This document shows, piece after piece, positions 35,954 through 44,276 of a DNA stretch of 46,070 bases (its first letter is position 1; every line of letters begins with the position of its first letter). The translations under genes and the position numbers were made by a program. The DNA comes from Desulfobacterales bacterium (lineage in GTDB: Bacteria > Desulfobacterota > Desulfobacteria > Desulfobacterales > JANQIE01), in contig JANQIE010000101.1 in NCBI GenBank assembly GCA_028282295.1, positions 1-46,070 on the forward strand, read 5' to 3'. The notes under the pieces were generated by a model. That model was not told where the DNA came from. It saw only the letters and a list, made by a program, of their open reading frames with translations, and did no database searches.

Positions 35954-37768
35954 TCACGACCGGTGGCGCGATATCAGATCACGATATTCATCCAATCGGG
36001 GTTGTAAGTCTTCAATTGCAGCCCGCCAGAAGGCGGGGGTACTGATATCGACCCCCAATCCGCGTGCGGCGACCTCTTCGACCGAAGCGCTGCCGGTGAG
36101 TGTAAGAAAGGTTTCGTATTTGGGCAAAAATTCTCTTTTTTGTTCCCGATACATGCGCAACAGGGCCCTGGCCAACAGAAATCCAAAGGTGTAGGGAAAA
36201 TTATAAAAGGTTATGTCGGTAATATAAAAGTGAAGTTTTGAAGCCCAGAACAGCGGGTCGGCGCCGTCCGCCAGCAGCGCATCACCGAAGACCTCCTGCT
36301 GGGTTTGGGTCATCAGGTCCTTGAGCCGTGAAATCGAAATTTCACGGCTGCTGCGCTCTTCATATAATTTGGTTTCAAAATTGAAGCGAGTGGTGATATC
36401 GAGCAGCATCACCGCGGCATTGCTTAAGTCGGCGTCCAGCATCAACAGCTTTTGACCGGATTCGATTTGCGGGTCCGCCAAAATCCCTTCCACCAGAAGC
36501 TGTTCGGTGAAAATGGATGCGGTTTCCGCCAGCGGCATCGGGTAATCCTGGGCCCAGGGCCGCATGTCGCGCATCAGATGTCCATGCCAGGCATGTCCGA
36601 CTTCATGGGCCAGGGTCGTGATATCGCTTAAACTGCCGCCGTAGGTCATGTAAACCCGTTGCTGCCGGTTCAAAGTGGAACCGGTGCAAAATGCGCCGGG
36701 CCGCTTGCCGGGTCGCGGTTCGGATTCGATCCACCGGTTTTCCAGGATTTGTTCGAAGAACGCCGCCAAATCCGGATAAGCGCCGGTAATCGCCTGTTGC
36801 ACCAGATCCACGCCCGTTTGCCAGGTATAAGTCTGAGTGTTTTGCAGTGGCAACGGTGCTTCCCGTTCGAAAAACCAGATACCGTTGCGACCGAAGAAAC
36901 CGGCTTTGGCGCGCAAAATATCCCGAGCCGACTTCAATTGTTCGTGAATAGCGGTGTACATAGCCTCCAGCGTTTTGCGCTCAATGCCGGCCTGAAATAG
37001 CGCCACATCTAAAAATTGTGGGATCTTGCGGTGACGATTAAGGTTCAGGCGCGTTCCGGCAATGGCGTTAAGAGCGGCCGCGCAGACTTCCTGAACCCCG
37101 GCCCAGGCCTGGTTGCCGCCTTCAAACGCAGCCCGGCCAAGGTCCCGGTCAGCTGCCGCCATCAATGCACGCCACTGGGAGATCGGTTTGGTTTCGGTTC
37201 GGCCGTCGGGGCGTTTCAGTGTGAATTCGAGTTGACCGGCAATTTTGTCGTAAAGACGTCCCCAGGCATGTAAGCCATCCACGTTTAGATCCGCACCAAG
37301 CAGTTCTTTATCGCGGCTCATCATGAAGCGGGCTTTCTCGCGGGTACGCTGCAAGGTGTAAGCAATTGGCGCTAGTGTGTCGCGGTTGCAAAAAGCCTTG
37401 AACCGCGCTTTGTCCGGTTGCGCCAGGGCGGCGATGAGATCGACTTCGACTTTTTCCAACTCGGCGTACAGGGCTGTAATTACCGCACGCTCACGGCTAT
37501 AGACGTCGCTTCGTGCGTCAGCGGCTTCCAGGCATCCAATGTAAGCCGAGAAATGGCCCAGACGCGATCCCAGGCGCTCAATCTTTAAAATCAAGGCTTC
37601 CCATTCATCCGCACTGGTCGATGTGATCGGTTTCATCACCGCGATTTCCAGGCGAGCGGCATGCACATCCCTTTCGAGCGCATCTTTGAATCGGCGCATC
37701 GTTGCATTGTCAAATTGATGGAAAAAGTCGGTCAGATCCCATTGTGTCCCTTTAACGGTTCGGCTCAT
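35954..37768 (-). CDS. M3 family oligoendopeptidase (PepF-type)
   Basis: The 604-aa metallopeptidase carries the zinc motif HEVGH near residue 386 (LAHEVGHAWHGHLM), the upstream TYGGSLSDITT segment, and the usual downstream helices (EIASIFTEQLLVEG-like: ETASIFTEQLLVEGIL) with the third ligand glutamate. N-terminal helical domain as in PepF. It hydrolyses short peptides in the cytosol. It lies 95 nt downstream of the universal stress protein gene on the same strand and ends 8 nt from the end of the AsmA-like gene (convergent). Confidence 0.92.
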   Translation of the reverse strand: MSRTVKGTQWDLTDFFHQFDNATMRRFKDALERDVHAARLEIAVMKPITSTSADEWEALILKIERLGSRLGHFSAYIGCLEAADARSDVYSRERAVITALYAELEKVEVDLIAALAQPDKARFKAFCNRDTLAPIAYTLQRTREKARFMMSRDKELLGADLNVDGLHAWGRLYDKIAGQLEFTLKRPDGRTETKPISQWRALMAAADRDLGRAAFEGGNQAWAGVQEVCAAALNAIAGTRLNLNRHRKIPQFLDVALFQAGIERKTLEAMYTAIHEQLKSARDILRAKAGFFGRNGIWFFEREAPLPLQNTQTYTWQTGVDLVQQAITGAYPDLAAFFEQILENRWIESEPRPGKRPGAFCTGSTLNRQQRVYMTYGGSLSDITTLAHEVGHAWHGHLMRDMRPWAQDYPMPLAETASIFTEQLLVEGILADPQIESGQKLLMLDADLSNAAVMLLDITTRFNFETKLYEERSSREISISRLKDLMTQTQQEVFGDALLADGADPLFWASKLHFYITDITFYNFPYTFGFLLARALLRMYREQKREFLPKYETFLTLTGSASVEEVAARGLGVDISTPAFWRAAIEDLQPRLDEYRDLISRHRS

Positions 37769-37863
37769 GATCCTCCAGTTCGTTTAATTCGCACTGCACC
37801 GTGCGCGGGCTGGTTGGAATAAAAATATCAGATTCAAAATCGGAGTTGATGCGGTAAAGCCGC

Positions 37864-38307
37864 TTATATCTGTGCCCGGATCAGCAACAGGGGGCGGTCG
37901 ATTTTGTGCAAAACACCGGCGGCCACACTGCCGTAGAAAACCCGTGACAATCCGGTGCGTCCATGACTGGCCATGGCGATCAGGTCTGCGTTTTCCTCCT
38001 GGGCCACCTTGATGATGGACTCGACTACCAATCCGGTTTCGCAACGTTTGCTCACGGAAATATCCTTGGCCTGCAAACGGTTTTCGATGCCGGTCAGGTA
38101 CTCCAGGGTTTCGGCGTTCAGCTTTTCACCGGCCTCGATGCTTTCTTTGACCATGATCGATTTGTAACCGTCGGTAATGACTGGCGGTGAAACAACCTGC
38201 AACAAAAGCACCTCGGCGTGCGTGGTCCGGACTGCGCTGATGACGTGCGGCAAGATTTGCTCGGCTCGTTCGGAGCCGTCCAGGGGTACTAAAATTTTGT
38301 TATACAT
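37864..38307 (-). CDS. Universal stress protein (UspA family, ATP-binding type)
   Basis: The 147-aa protein starts MYNKILVPLDGSERAEQILPH (Usp N-terminal strand and ATP-site Asp) and has the C-terminal ATP-binding motif G-x2-G-x9-G-S (HGRTGLSRVFYGSVAAGVL) followed by DRPLLLIR. Conserved Asp in LIAMASHG. A single Usp domain, probably a dimer that binds ATP. It starts downstream of a GGAGG-like site (GCACCTCC reverse complement) and is followed by the M3 peptidase gene. Expression conditions are unknown. Confidence 0.93.
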   Translation of the reverse strand: MYNKILVPLDGSERAEQILPHVISAVRTTHAEVLLLQVVSPPVITDGYKSIMVKESIEAGEKLNAETLEYLTGIENRLQAKDISVSKRCETGLVVESIIKVAQEENADLIAMASHGRTGLSRVFYGSVAAGVLHKIDRPLLLIRAQI

Positions 38308-38355
38308 CTTGCACCTCCTTTGTTGATAAGTCCCGAATTTAACGATGATCGACTA

Positions 38356-39360
38356 TCACGACGATTCACCAGCCGTTTGCGGGAACAATTCCTTTTGGTC
38401 TTGCTGCGCCTCTTTCAGGTGGGCATTAAACAGGCTGATCTCCTTTGTCAGACGATTCAGTTCTTCCTCATGTTCCAGTTGCCAGGCATAAAGCGTTTTA
38501 TGCAACCGGTGGCCGGTGCGCGCCAGGGCTGCTTCGAGGCGGGGCCGGGCATCGGTCCAGATTTCGCGTGCGGTGGCCGGCGTGATCCCGGCTTTGTTAA
38601 ATTGCCAGTCCAGGTAACGCTGCCACCAGTCACAAGGTACATCGCAACTGGTTTGGGCGCCTTCCAGATAAAAACCGATCCACTCCAATTGATACGGTGG
38701 TAAAAACAAATCACGCGCGACTTCTCTGTATATCTCCTTGCCGTCCGCGGTGTGTTGATCCAGGGCAATCCAGTAGGGGAACGCATCGACAGTGGCCTGG
38801 CAAGCATACGGAGCCACTTCGGGCACACCGTTTTTCAAGGCGAGATAGACCGCGGCTTTTATAATCGCCCGATCATGGGGCAAGCCGGCATTTTTAAAGC
38901 GATAGGCGTTGTCGATCAATCGGCCTGTGGTCACATCAGCCGGTTGTTTGAGCACCCAGCCCCAGTAATCGTCCGGGCGGCGCACCGCGTCGGCAATGAT
39001 TCGGATCGATCGATCAGATGGCGAATCGCCGCTCAGCACCGACCGATCACCCTCGGCCAAGGCCAGGGCCAAGACGCCCAGACCGGTGGCGGCTTTGGTC
39101 TTTACCGCCCGGCAAACCCTGACCAGGGCGGCCGCCTTGCTGTGAAAGCGGGTGTTGAAGATCAGTTGCGCACCCAGGGGCCAACACTCTTCAAAAGTGA
39201 TAACCACCGCCCGTGAACGCAACCACCCCTTGCCGGTTTTGGGTGAATGCTGCAGATAGGAAGCTGTGAGCAGCACCAGTGCTTCGTTACCGCGCCGTAT
39301 AGCCTTTTGCAGCAGCGATCTGAACCGTGCATCCGGATTGCGTTTGAAAGTCGGACCCAT
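38356..39360 (-). CDS. Orphan protein resembling the RarA/MgsA C-terminal domain
   Basis: The 334-aa protein has no AAA+ motifs but reads, in order, like the C-terminal part of RarA (MgsA/Mgs1): LLQKAIRRGNEALVLLTASYL...WLRSRAVVITFEECWPLG resembles E. coli [21 protein letters not shown]...ARRCLAIASEDVG; AIIKAAVYLALKNGVP resembles AIAQAIVYLACAP; and LFLPPYQLEWIGFYLEG resembles [22 protein letters not shown]. The last 60 residues are a coiled helix (YAWQLEHEEELNRLTKEISLFNAHLKEAQQDQKELF). It may be a partner of the clamp-loader fold or a decayed derivative; function unknown. The resemblance is by eye, not by search. Confidence 0.7.
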   Translation of the reverse strand: MGPTFKRNPDARFRSLLQKAIRRGNEALVLLTASYLQHSPKTGKGWLRSRAVVITFEECWPLGAQLIFNTRFHSKAAALVRVCRAVKTKAATGLGVLALALAEGDRSVLSGDSPSDRSIRIIADAVRRPDDYWGWVLKQPADVTTGRLIDNAYRFKNAGLPHDRAIIKAAVYLALKNGVPEVAPYACQATVDAFPYWIALDQHTADGKEIYREVARDLFLPPYQLEWIGFYLEGAQTSCDVPCDWWQRYLDWQFNKAGITPATAREIWTDARPRLEAALARTGHRLHKTLYAWQLEHEEELNRLTKEISLFNAHLKEAQQDQKELFPQTAGESS

Positions 39361-39478
39361 TTTGTTCGGTTTCTTTATTATGATTTCGAGCCACTAAGCT
39401 AGTTGTAAGGTCGCTTGCGGCAAAAAGCAAATCGAAACGTGAATTTGTGCATCAGCACGTTGCGAAGAGAAAAAACGA

Positions 39479-39982
39479 TTATTTTACAACGCGGTAATGG
39501 GTCAGGATCAAATTTGCATCCGGGCGATCAATAGCGAGCAGTTCCAGGTCGATATCCAGTGGGCCGGTGAACAGGGACAGACCCTGGCCGAAGATTTTGG
39601 GGCTGATGGTGATGATCATTTCATCGATCAGGTTGGCTTGGGCAAACAATGTGTTGATTACCGCGCCGCCGGCCAGGATTACTTCCCGGTAACCTTCACG
39701 CGACAGGGTTGCCAAGAGCTGTTGGGGGGGCGCCCCGGTAAAGACCAGATCGGCTTGATCCGATGACCGCTTGGGATTACGGGTCATCACGACGTTTTTG
39801 CGCCCGGGCAGGGGGCGACCGAATGTATCGAACGTTTTGGAGCCCATAACCACCACGCCGGCCTGTTGCGAAATCCGCTTAAAAAGCTGTTTGTCGCTTT
39901 TGCCGGTCCAGTCCGGAAAATGTTCCGGCGTCCTGCCGATTTTGCCGTCCGCAGTCAGAGCCATCACCAGGATAACTTTCAT
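39479..39982 (-). CDS. Dihydrofolate reductase-fold / RibD C-terminal-type reductase
   Basis: The 167-aa protein has the fold landmarks: MKVILVMALTADGKIGR (first strand), WTGKSDKQLFKRI, VVVMGSKTFDTFGRPLPGRKNVVMTRNP, EVILAGGAVINTLFAQANLIDEMIITISPKIFGQGLSLF. This matches the DHFR-like/RibD C-terminal family, which uses NADPH. The substrate is unknown: a genuine folate reductase, a riboflavin intermediate, or another pyrimidine is possible. A ribosome binding site lies just upstream (AGGAGG-like, about 39988-39993). It is 118 nt upstream of the RarA-like gene on the same strand. Confidence 0.88.
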   Translation of the reverse strand: MKVILVMALTADGKIGRTPEHFPDWTGKSDKQLFKRISQQAGVVVMGSKTFDTFGRPLPGRKNVVMTRNPKRSSDQADLVFTGAPPQQLLATLSREGYREVILAGGAVINTLFAQANLIDEMIITISPKIFGQGLSLFTGPLDIDLELLAIDRPDANLILTHYRVVK

Positions 39983-40101
39983 TGCCGACCTCCTTGTGTT
40001 AGAAACGGTTATGCCCTGATTCGGCGCCCTGCGTCAAGAACCGGGGTGACGTTCAGAAATAACTGCTTTTGAATGGACACGAATTAACGAGAGGAATTTC
40101 A

Positions 40102-40884
40102 ATGAATGCGCGTCCCATTGTTGTTGTAACCGGAGCTTCCCGCGGCCTTGGTCGCGCAACGGCCGAGCAGCTCATCCAAAATGGTGCGGCCGTGGCCTTG
40201 GTCGGCCGCCGGGCCGGGCAACTAGAGCAGACCGCCGGCGAGATCGGGACGTTGGGAGGAAACGTGATATGGTTTGCCGGAGATATTGCCGACCCGGAAT
40301 TTGACCGGGAAGTTCTCAAAGGAACGTTGGATTGGTTCGGTCGCCTCGACGCCCTGATCAACAACGCTGCGATCGTCACACCGCTGGGGCCGGCGGCTCG
40401 ATGCTCGCCCACCGATTGGCAATATAATCAGGCGGTAAATCTGTTTGCGCCATTTTATCTGATCCGGTCGGCGCTCAAGGCCTTGTGCCGGACCCGAGGC
40501 CGGATTGTTAATGTGAGCAGCGCCGCGGCGGAATTGCCGATCGCCGGCGCCAGCGCATACTGCAGTGCCAAAGCGGCATTGGAGCATTTAACCCGCGTCG
40601 TGGCGGCTGAAAACCGGCAGGTAACGGTTCTGGCGGTCAGACCGGGTGTGGTCGATACTAGAATGCAAGCGGATTTGCGCCGCGATGCACCGAAATTCAT
40701 GCCTGCCGGGCAAGCCGGATATTACGAAAAAATAAAACAGGATGGATTGTTGCTGCCGCCGGCGGTGCCGGGGCGGGTGATCGCCGACCTGGCTTTGCAC
40801 GCGCCCGAGGCGCTCAGTGGCCGCGTATTCAACTATAATGATCCGCAAATAGCCGGAACCGGCGCGGCAGGTTCCGATGCGTAG
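40102..40884 (+). CDS. Short-chain dehydrogenase/reductase
   Basis: From the ATG at 40102 (GAGAGGA upstream) the 260-aa protein has the classical SDR motifs: TGASRGLG (residues 11-18, NAD(P) binding), LINNAAIVTP, SAAAELPIAG with the catalytic Ser area, and the YxxxK in YCSAKAAL (about 154-158). After the catalytic region RPGVVDTRMQ is the typical PG motif. An arginine at the start of helix 1 (ASRG) and RRAGQ after strand 2 hint at NADP preference. Substrate is unknown. The last 52 nt overlap the convergent ferritin-like gene. Confidence 0.9.
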   Translation: MNARPIVVVTGASRGLGRATAEQLIQNGAAVALVGRRAGQLEQTAGEIGTLGGNVIWFAGDIADPEFDREVLKGTLDWFGRLDALINNAAIVTPLGPAARCSPTDWQYNQAVNLFAPFYLIRSALKALCRTRGRIVNVSSAAAELPIAGASAYCSAKAALEHLTRVVAAENRQVTVLAVRPGVVDTRMQADLRRDAPKFMPAGQAGYYEKIKQDGLLLPPAVPGRVIADLALHAPEALSGRVFNYNDPQIAGTGAAGSDA

Positions 40885-41330
40885 CACATTTGCGCGCGAA
40901 TCCGGTCGACATGTTCCTGATCATTGCCATTGAGCTGAAGGAAAATCAGCTTGGCCCGGGGGTTGTTTAAGCGCGCGGCTATTTTTTGAAAGTGGATTTC
41001 ACCGGCGGATTGTTCAACTTGCAGGGCACAAAGATAAGCTTCGGTTTTACCGGGCGGCTTGTTCCGGTACTCCCGCGTTAGCTTTCTGATCCGTTCGGCC
41101 ATCAAGCGCGTGATCTCGGTCAAATCGACCAGGCTGTCCTTTGACAGGGTCACCAATTTGGTTATCAGGGGTCTGTTTTGATTGATCATTTGGGCGTGCA
41201 GGGTCTCTTCATGGGCCATTTGGAGCCAGAAAGAACGGTCGGTTTCAAACAGGTGCGCAAACAACCGGTAAAGTTCGGCCACGTTCGCTTCAAGCGTGAT
41301 GAGTTGATCGATTAAGGCGTTAAAATTCAT
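40833..41330 (-). CDS. Ferritin-like/rubrerythrin-type four-helix protein
   Basis: The 165-aa protein is all-helical. Helix 1 has Glu residues in the pattern ITLEANVAELYRLFAHLFETD, helix 2 carries MAHEETLHAQMI (E-E-x-x-H), and later helices contain VEQSAGEIHFQKI and NDQEHVDRIRAQM. These E and ExxH elements are the di-iron pattern of rubrerythrins and ferritin-like proteins. No rubredoxin Cys4 motif is present. Likely role: oxidative stress or iron handling, by family only. Its 3' end overlaps the end of the SDR gene. Confidence 0.72.
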   Translation of the reverse strand: MNFNALIDQLITLEANVAELYRLFAHLFETDRSFWLQMAHEETLHAQMINQNRPLITKLVTLSKDSLVDLTEITRLMAERIRKLTREYRNKPPGKTEAYLCALQVEQSAGEIHFQKIAARLNNPRAKLIFLQLNGNDQEHVDRIRAQMCYASEPAAPVPAICGSL

Positions 41331-41376
41331 TTTATAGTGTTGGTGCGATAATCAAAATCGCTGTAGAGATGATTGA

Positions 41377-41412
41377 AAAAGCGATCCGCGGCCTGGACCA
41401 CGGATCGCTTTT
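41377..41412 (-). terminator. Rho-independent terminator of the chemotaxis-type operon
   Basis: AAAAGCGATCCG (41377-41388) pairs perfectly with CGGATCGCTTTT (41401-41412) around a 12-nt loop; on the minus strand the stem is followed by T-rich sequence. It lies 20 nt past the MCP stop codon and before the ferritin-like gene. Confidence 0.85.
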
Positions 41413-41431
41413 GATATTGATCGACAAGTTT

Positions 41432-43018
41432 CTAGAAATCGCTGAAATCGTTGTCATTCATCGGGATAACCTGTTCGGGATTCAGTTCACCCTTGCCTGC
41501 GATCATTGCGGGTTGCGCAGTAGACGCAACCGCCGGGCGGCTGTGCCTGCCGGCACCACTGGCGCCATTGATCCGGAATAAGGCCATGGTCGACGCCATT
41601 TCCTCGGCGTTGGCGGCATTTTGCTGGGTAACCTTGTCCATTTCGCCAATGGCCTTGCTGACCTGTTCAATCCCTTCGGATTGTTCACGTGATGCTTCGG
41701 CGATTTCAGCCACCAGTTCACCCACCTTGGTCGAACGGGAAACCACTTCGGTAAAAGCCTCGTTGGTGCGCGAAACATAGTTCGAACCGTCCTGGACTTT
41801 TTTGATGGTGCCTTCGATCAGATTGGCAGTATCGCGCGCGGCATCCGCCGCCCGCATGGCCAGGTTGCGTACCTCGTCGGCCACAACGGCAAATCCGGCG
41901 CCGGCTTCTCCGGCCCTTGCAGCTTCCACCGCCGCGTTGAGAGCCAGTAGGTTGGTTTGAAAAGCGATTTCATCGATGGTTTTGATGATCTTGGAGGTCT
42001 CTTCACTGGCCTTGGAAATACCTTCCATGGAATCGGTGAGTTGCGTCATCGATTCACTGGCCTGTTGCATGTCTTTCTGGGACTGGCTGACGATTTTGTT
42101 GGCCTGATCCGCGTTGTTGGCGTTCTGACGGGTCATCGACGTCATTTCCTCGATGGCGCTGCTGGTTTCCTCCAGGGATGAAGCCTGCTCGGAGGCGGCC
42201 TGGGAAAGACTGTCGGAAGCCGAGGCAACCGTGCCGATAGTGTCGGACATGTTCGAGATCATTTTTTGCATGGCGCCCAACAGTTGACCGGTTTCATCCT
42301 GGCGTGTGTCGTTGATGGAGACTGTCAGGTCGTTGTCTGCGATGCGGTCGGCCACTCTTACCGCCTTTTTCATCGGTGTGGTGATGCTGCGTGCCATAAA
42401 CCAGGCTAATAATGCACCGCCGACGGTCAACAGCGCCAGGATGCCGTAGGTGGTATACAGCGCCCGGTCGCGGGCCTTGACGGCCATATTGACGAAGCCG
42501 TCGGCTTTGCCCTTTGCAAATACCTCAAAATCATGCACGGCTTTGTTCATTTTTTTAACATGGTTGGCCCCCTTGCCTCTGGTGATGGCGGCGGCGGCCT
42601 CGCGTTCGCCCTTTTCCATCAGATCGATCACTTCGTCGCGGATTACCTTCCAGTCGACAAACAGTTTGCGGGTATCTTTTACCTGTTGCTGGTTGCCCAA
42701 AAAGCGTTCGGCAATGATGTCGAAATCTTTGTAGACCTTTTTTTCGTATTCGGCGACCGCTTTGGCCGCGACTTCCATCCCGGCGGTATTTTTGGCCAAG
42801 GCCACGTCTTTCATGGAGCGATGCATTCTGACGATGTTGCCTTCAATACGCAGGGTTGCCGTGCTGACGGCATAGGGGTGATGATACAGTTTCAAGGTCT
42901 GGCTTGATAACGCCTTCATGTTGCTGATGGCAACCAGGCTGATGGTCAGGGTGCCGAGAATAAGGATTGCGGAAATAAGTCCCAATCGAATACCGATTTT
43001 CAAATTACCTAATGTCAT
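41432..43018 (-). CDS. Methyl-accepting chemotaxis protein with 4HB-type sensor
   Basis: From the ATG at 43018 (AGGAG upstream) the product has 528 aa. TM1 is at about 9-31 and TM2 at about 190-212; between them is a helical four-helix-bundle (4HB_MCP) sensor of about 155 residues. HAMP follows ([20 protein letters not shown]), then the signalling domain with [15 protein letters not shown] and the tip [20 protein letters not shown]. There is no C-terminal CheR-binding pentapeptide; the protein ends [10 protein letters not shown]. It is the last gene of an operon with CheW and a receiver-like protein. The kinase CheA must be elsewhere. Confidence 0.95.
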   Translation of the reverse strand: MTLGNLKIGIRLGLISAILILGTLTISLVAISNMKALSSQTLKLYHHPYAVSTATLRIEGNIVRMHRSMKDVALAKNTAGMEVAAKAVAEYEKKVYKDFDIIAERFLGNQQQVKDTRKLFVDWKVIRDEVIDLMEKGEREAAAAITRGKGANHVKKMNKAVHDFEVFAKGKADGFVNMAVKARDRALYTTYGILALLTVGGALLAWFMARSITTPMKKAVRVADRIADNDLTVSINDTRQDETGQLLGAMQKMISNMSDTIGTVASASDSLSQAASEQASSLEETSSAIEEMTSMTRQNANNADQANKIVSQSQKDMQQASESMTQLTDSMEGISKASEETSKIIKTIDEIAFQTNLLALNAAVEAARAGEAGAGFAVVADEVRNLAMRAADAARDTANLIEGTIKKVQDGSNYVSRTNEAFTEVVSRSTKVGELVAEIAEASREQSEGIEQVSKAIGEMDKVTQQNAANAEEMASTMALFRINGASGAGRHSRPAVASTAQPAMIAGKGELNPEQVIPMNDNDFSDF

Positions 43019-43067
43019 GTTTGTTTCTCCTTTGACTAAATCAAAATTGTTGACGGCCAATGTCGGA

Positions 43068-43580
43068 TCAAGCCGCGTTTTGCATGATTTTGAGTTCAGC
43101 GGTACTTAAAACCCTGTCGATGTCGAGCAGGATTTTGACGCCTTTGTCCTTTTTAGCCATGCCTAATATGTAGTCGGTGTTGATTTGACTACCGAAGCTG
43201 GGAGCCGGCTCGATATCTTCGCTTTTGATGTTCAGCACCTCCGATACCGAATCGACCACAACGCCGATGGTGAGCTGGCTGCCGGCAGTCCTGATTTCAA
43301 CAACCATGATACAGGTGCGATCGGTGTAGTCACAGCCCGGCAGACCGAAGCGCAACCGCAGATCCATGACCGGGATAACCTTGCCGCGCAGGTTGATCAC
43401 CCCCTTGATAAATGGGGGCGTTTGGGGGACGGTGGTAATGGTCATCATCCCGATGATCTCCTTGACCTTCAGAATGCTGATACCGTACTCTTCCTCCAAA
43501 AGAGAAAAGGTTAAGTACTTGCCCTCGGAAGCCACCAGTGTTTCCAAAGGCTTTGTGGATTGAGCCGAGTTTTCAGCCAT
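43068..43580 (-). CDS. CheW-like adaptor protein
   Basis: From the ATG at 43580 (ribosome binding site AAGGAGG) the product has 170 aa. It is a single CheW domain: [50 protein letters not shown], a TCIMVVE strand, and [16 protein letters not shown]. It should link an MCP to CheA. The first 8 nt overlap the end of the upstream receiver-like gene (43573-43580), and the MCP starts 49 nt downstream. Confidence 0.95.
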   Translation of the reverse strand: MAENSAQSTKPLETLVASEGKYLTFSLLEEEYGISILKVKEIIGMMTITTVPQTPPFIKGVINLRGKVIPVMDLRLRFGLPGCDYTDRTCIMVVEIRTAGSQLTIGVVVDSVSEVLNIKSEDIEPAPSFGSQINTDYILGMAKKDKGVKILLDIDRVLSTAELKIMQNAA

Positions 43581-44001
43581 GCTGTGTTCCTCCTTGTGAA
43601 TCAAAGTTCGAAGTGCCGTGGCGGTTGTCCAAAACCCGGCATCGAGTGATTAGCTTGCGGATGACCGCGGTTATTTCCTTAAAATCGTTGTCGACGACGG
43701 TTAAAAAGCGTGGGTACAAGTCTAAACCCAAGGCTAGCAACGACGAATCCTGGTTTGGTAGGATCAAAATAATATAGATGTTTTGCATTAGTGCGCGAAA
43801 CTCGCTGAATTCTTTTAATTCCTGTATGCCGGAGATCATCAGCACGACAATTTGCGGCCTGAGCGCCGGGTGCTGAAGTTGTCGGAAAAATTGTTTCGTG
43901 GTCCGTTTGATCGATACGTCAAGATCCGACCAGGTTGCGATTTCCTGTTCCATTCTGTGTATTGCGTCGTAAGGGCCATTTAGATAAATGCTGATTTCCA
44001 T
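43573..44001 (-). CDS. Receiver-like protein without acid pocket
   Basis: The 142-aa product has alternating hydrophobic strands and helices at receiver-domain spacing: ISIYLNG, VSIKRTT, IVVLMISG, IYIILILPN, FLTVVDND, and a last helix EITAVIRKLITR. The usual Asp cluster at the end of strand 1 is absent and the phosphoacceptor position in strand 3 reads LMIS, so phosphorylation is improbable. It could be a pseudo-receiver acting as binding module. It is the first gene of the operon with CheW and the MCP. The last codons overlap cheW by 8 nt. I do not recognise it beyond the fold impression. Confidence 0.65.
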   Translation of the reverse strand: MEISIYLNGPYDAIHRMEQEIATWSDLDVSIKRTTKQFFRQLQHPALRPQIVVLMISGIQELKEFSEFRALMQNIYIILILPNQDSSLLALGLDLYPRFLTVVDNDFKEITAVIRKLITRCRVLDNRHGTSNFDSQGGTQHG

Positions 44002-44053
44002 TAGTTGTTTGTTCCGATAGAAGCTGGATTGATTGTGTTTTCCTACTTGTTTT

Positions 44054-44069
44054 TACATAGATTGTGCCA
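44054..44069 (-). promoter_or_regulatory. Candidate sigma-54 promoter of the receiver-like/CheW/MCP operon
   Basis: On the minus strand TGGCAC (44069-44064) is a perfect -24 element. At the correct distance the -12 element reads ATGT (44058-44055) instead of TTGC, so the GC pair is only half kept. It lies 53 nt before the first gene. Upstream TGACCATT-like sites at 44155-44246 would be at a distance typical for enhancer sites of sigma-54 activators. Confidence 0.35.
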
Positions 44070-44154
44070 ATTGGTTCTGTTTTATAAATTCAAACAATAT
44101 CGATAAGTTAAAATGTCCTAAAAAATAAGGTGTCACGACATCGCAAGACAAGCG

Positions 44155-44246
44155 TTCACCATTAGTGGAAAATGTTCGCTAAAAGTGAATGGTCAATTCA
44201 CACAGACTGAACATTGCATCACGATGTAATTCGGCTGGTGACCATT
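44155..44246. promoter_or_regulatory. TGACCATT-like sites upstream of the chemotaxis-type operon
   Basis: Three copies occur: TTCACCATT (44155-44163), AATGGTCA in inverted orientation (44188-44195) and TGACCATT (44239-44246). Between the last two is an imperfect inverted repeat ATTGCATC-AC-GATGTAAT (44213-44230). The same motif recurs upstream of the neighbouring sigma-54 regulator. Candidate binding sites of that regulator. Confidence 0.5.
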
Positions 44247-44276
44247 AAAAGAGAATGGGTTTAAATTGTGGATGGG

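Noticed and set aside
41681..41696. Second parS-like site TTGTTCACGTGATGCT
   Set aside because: Only about 11 of 16 positions match and it lies in MCP coding sequence.
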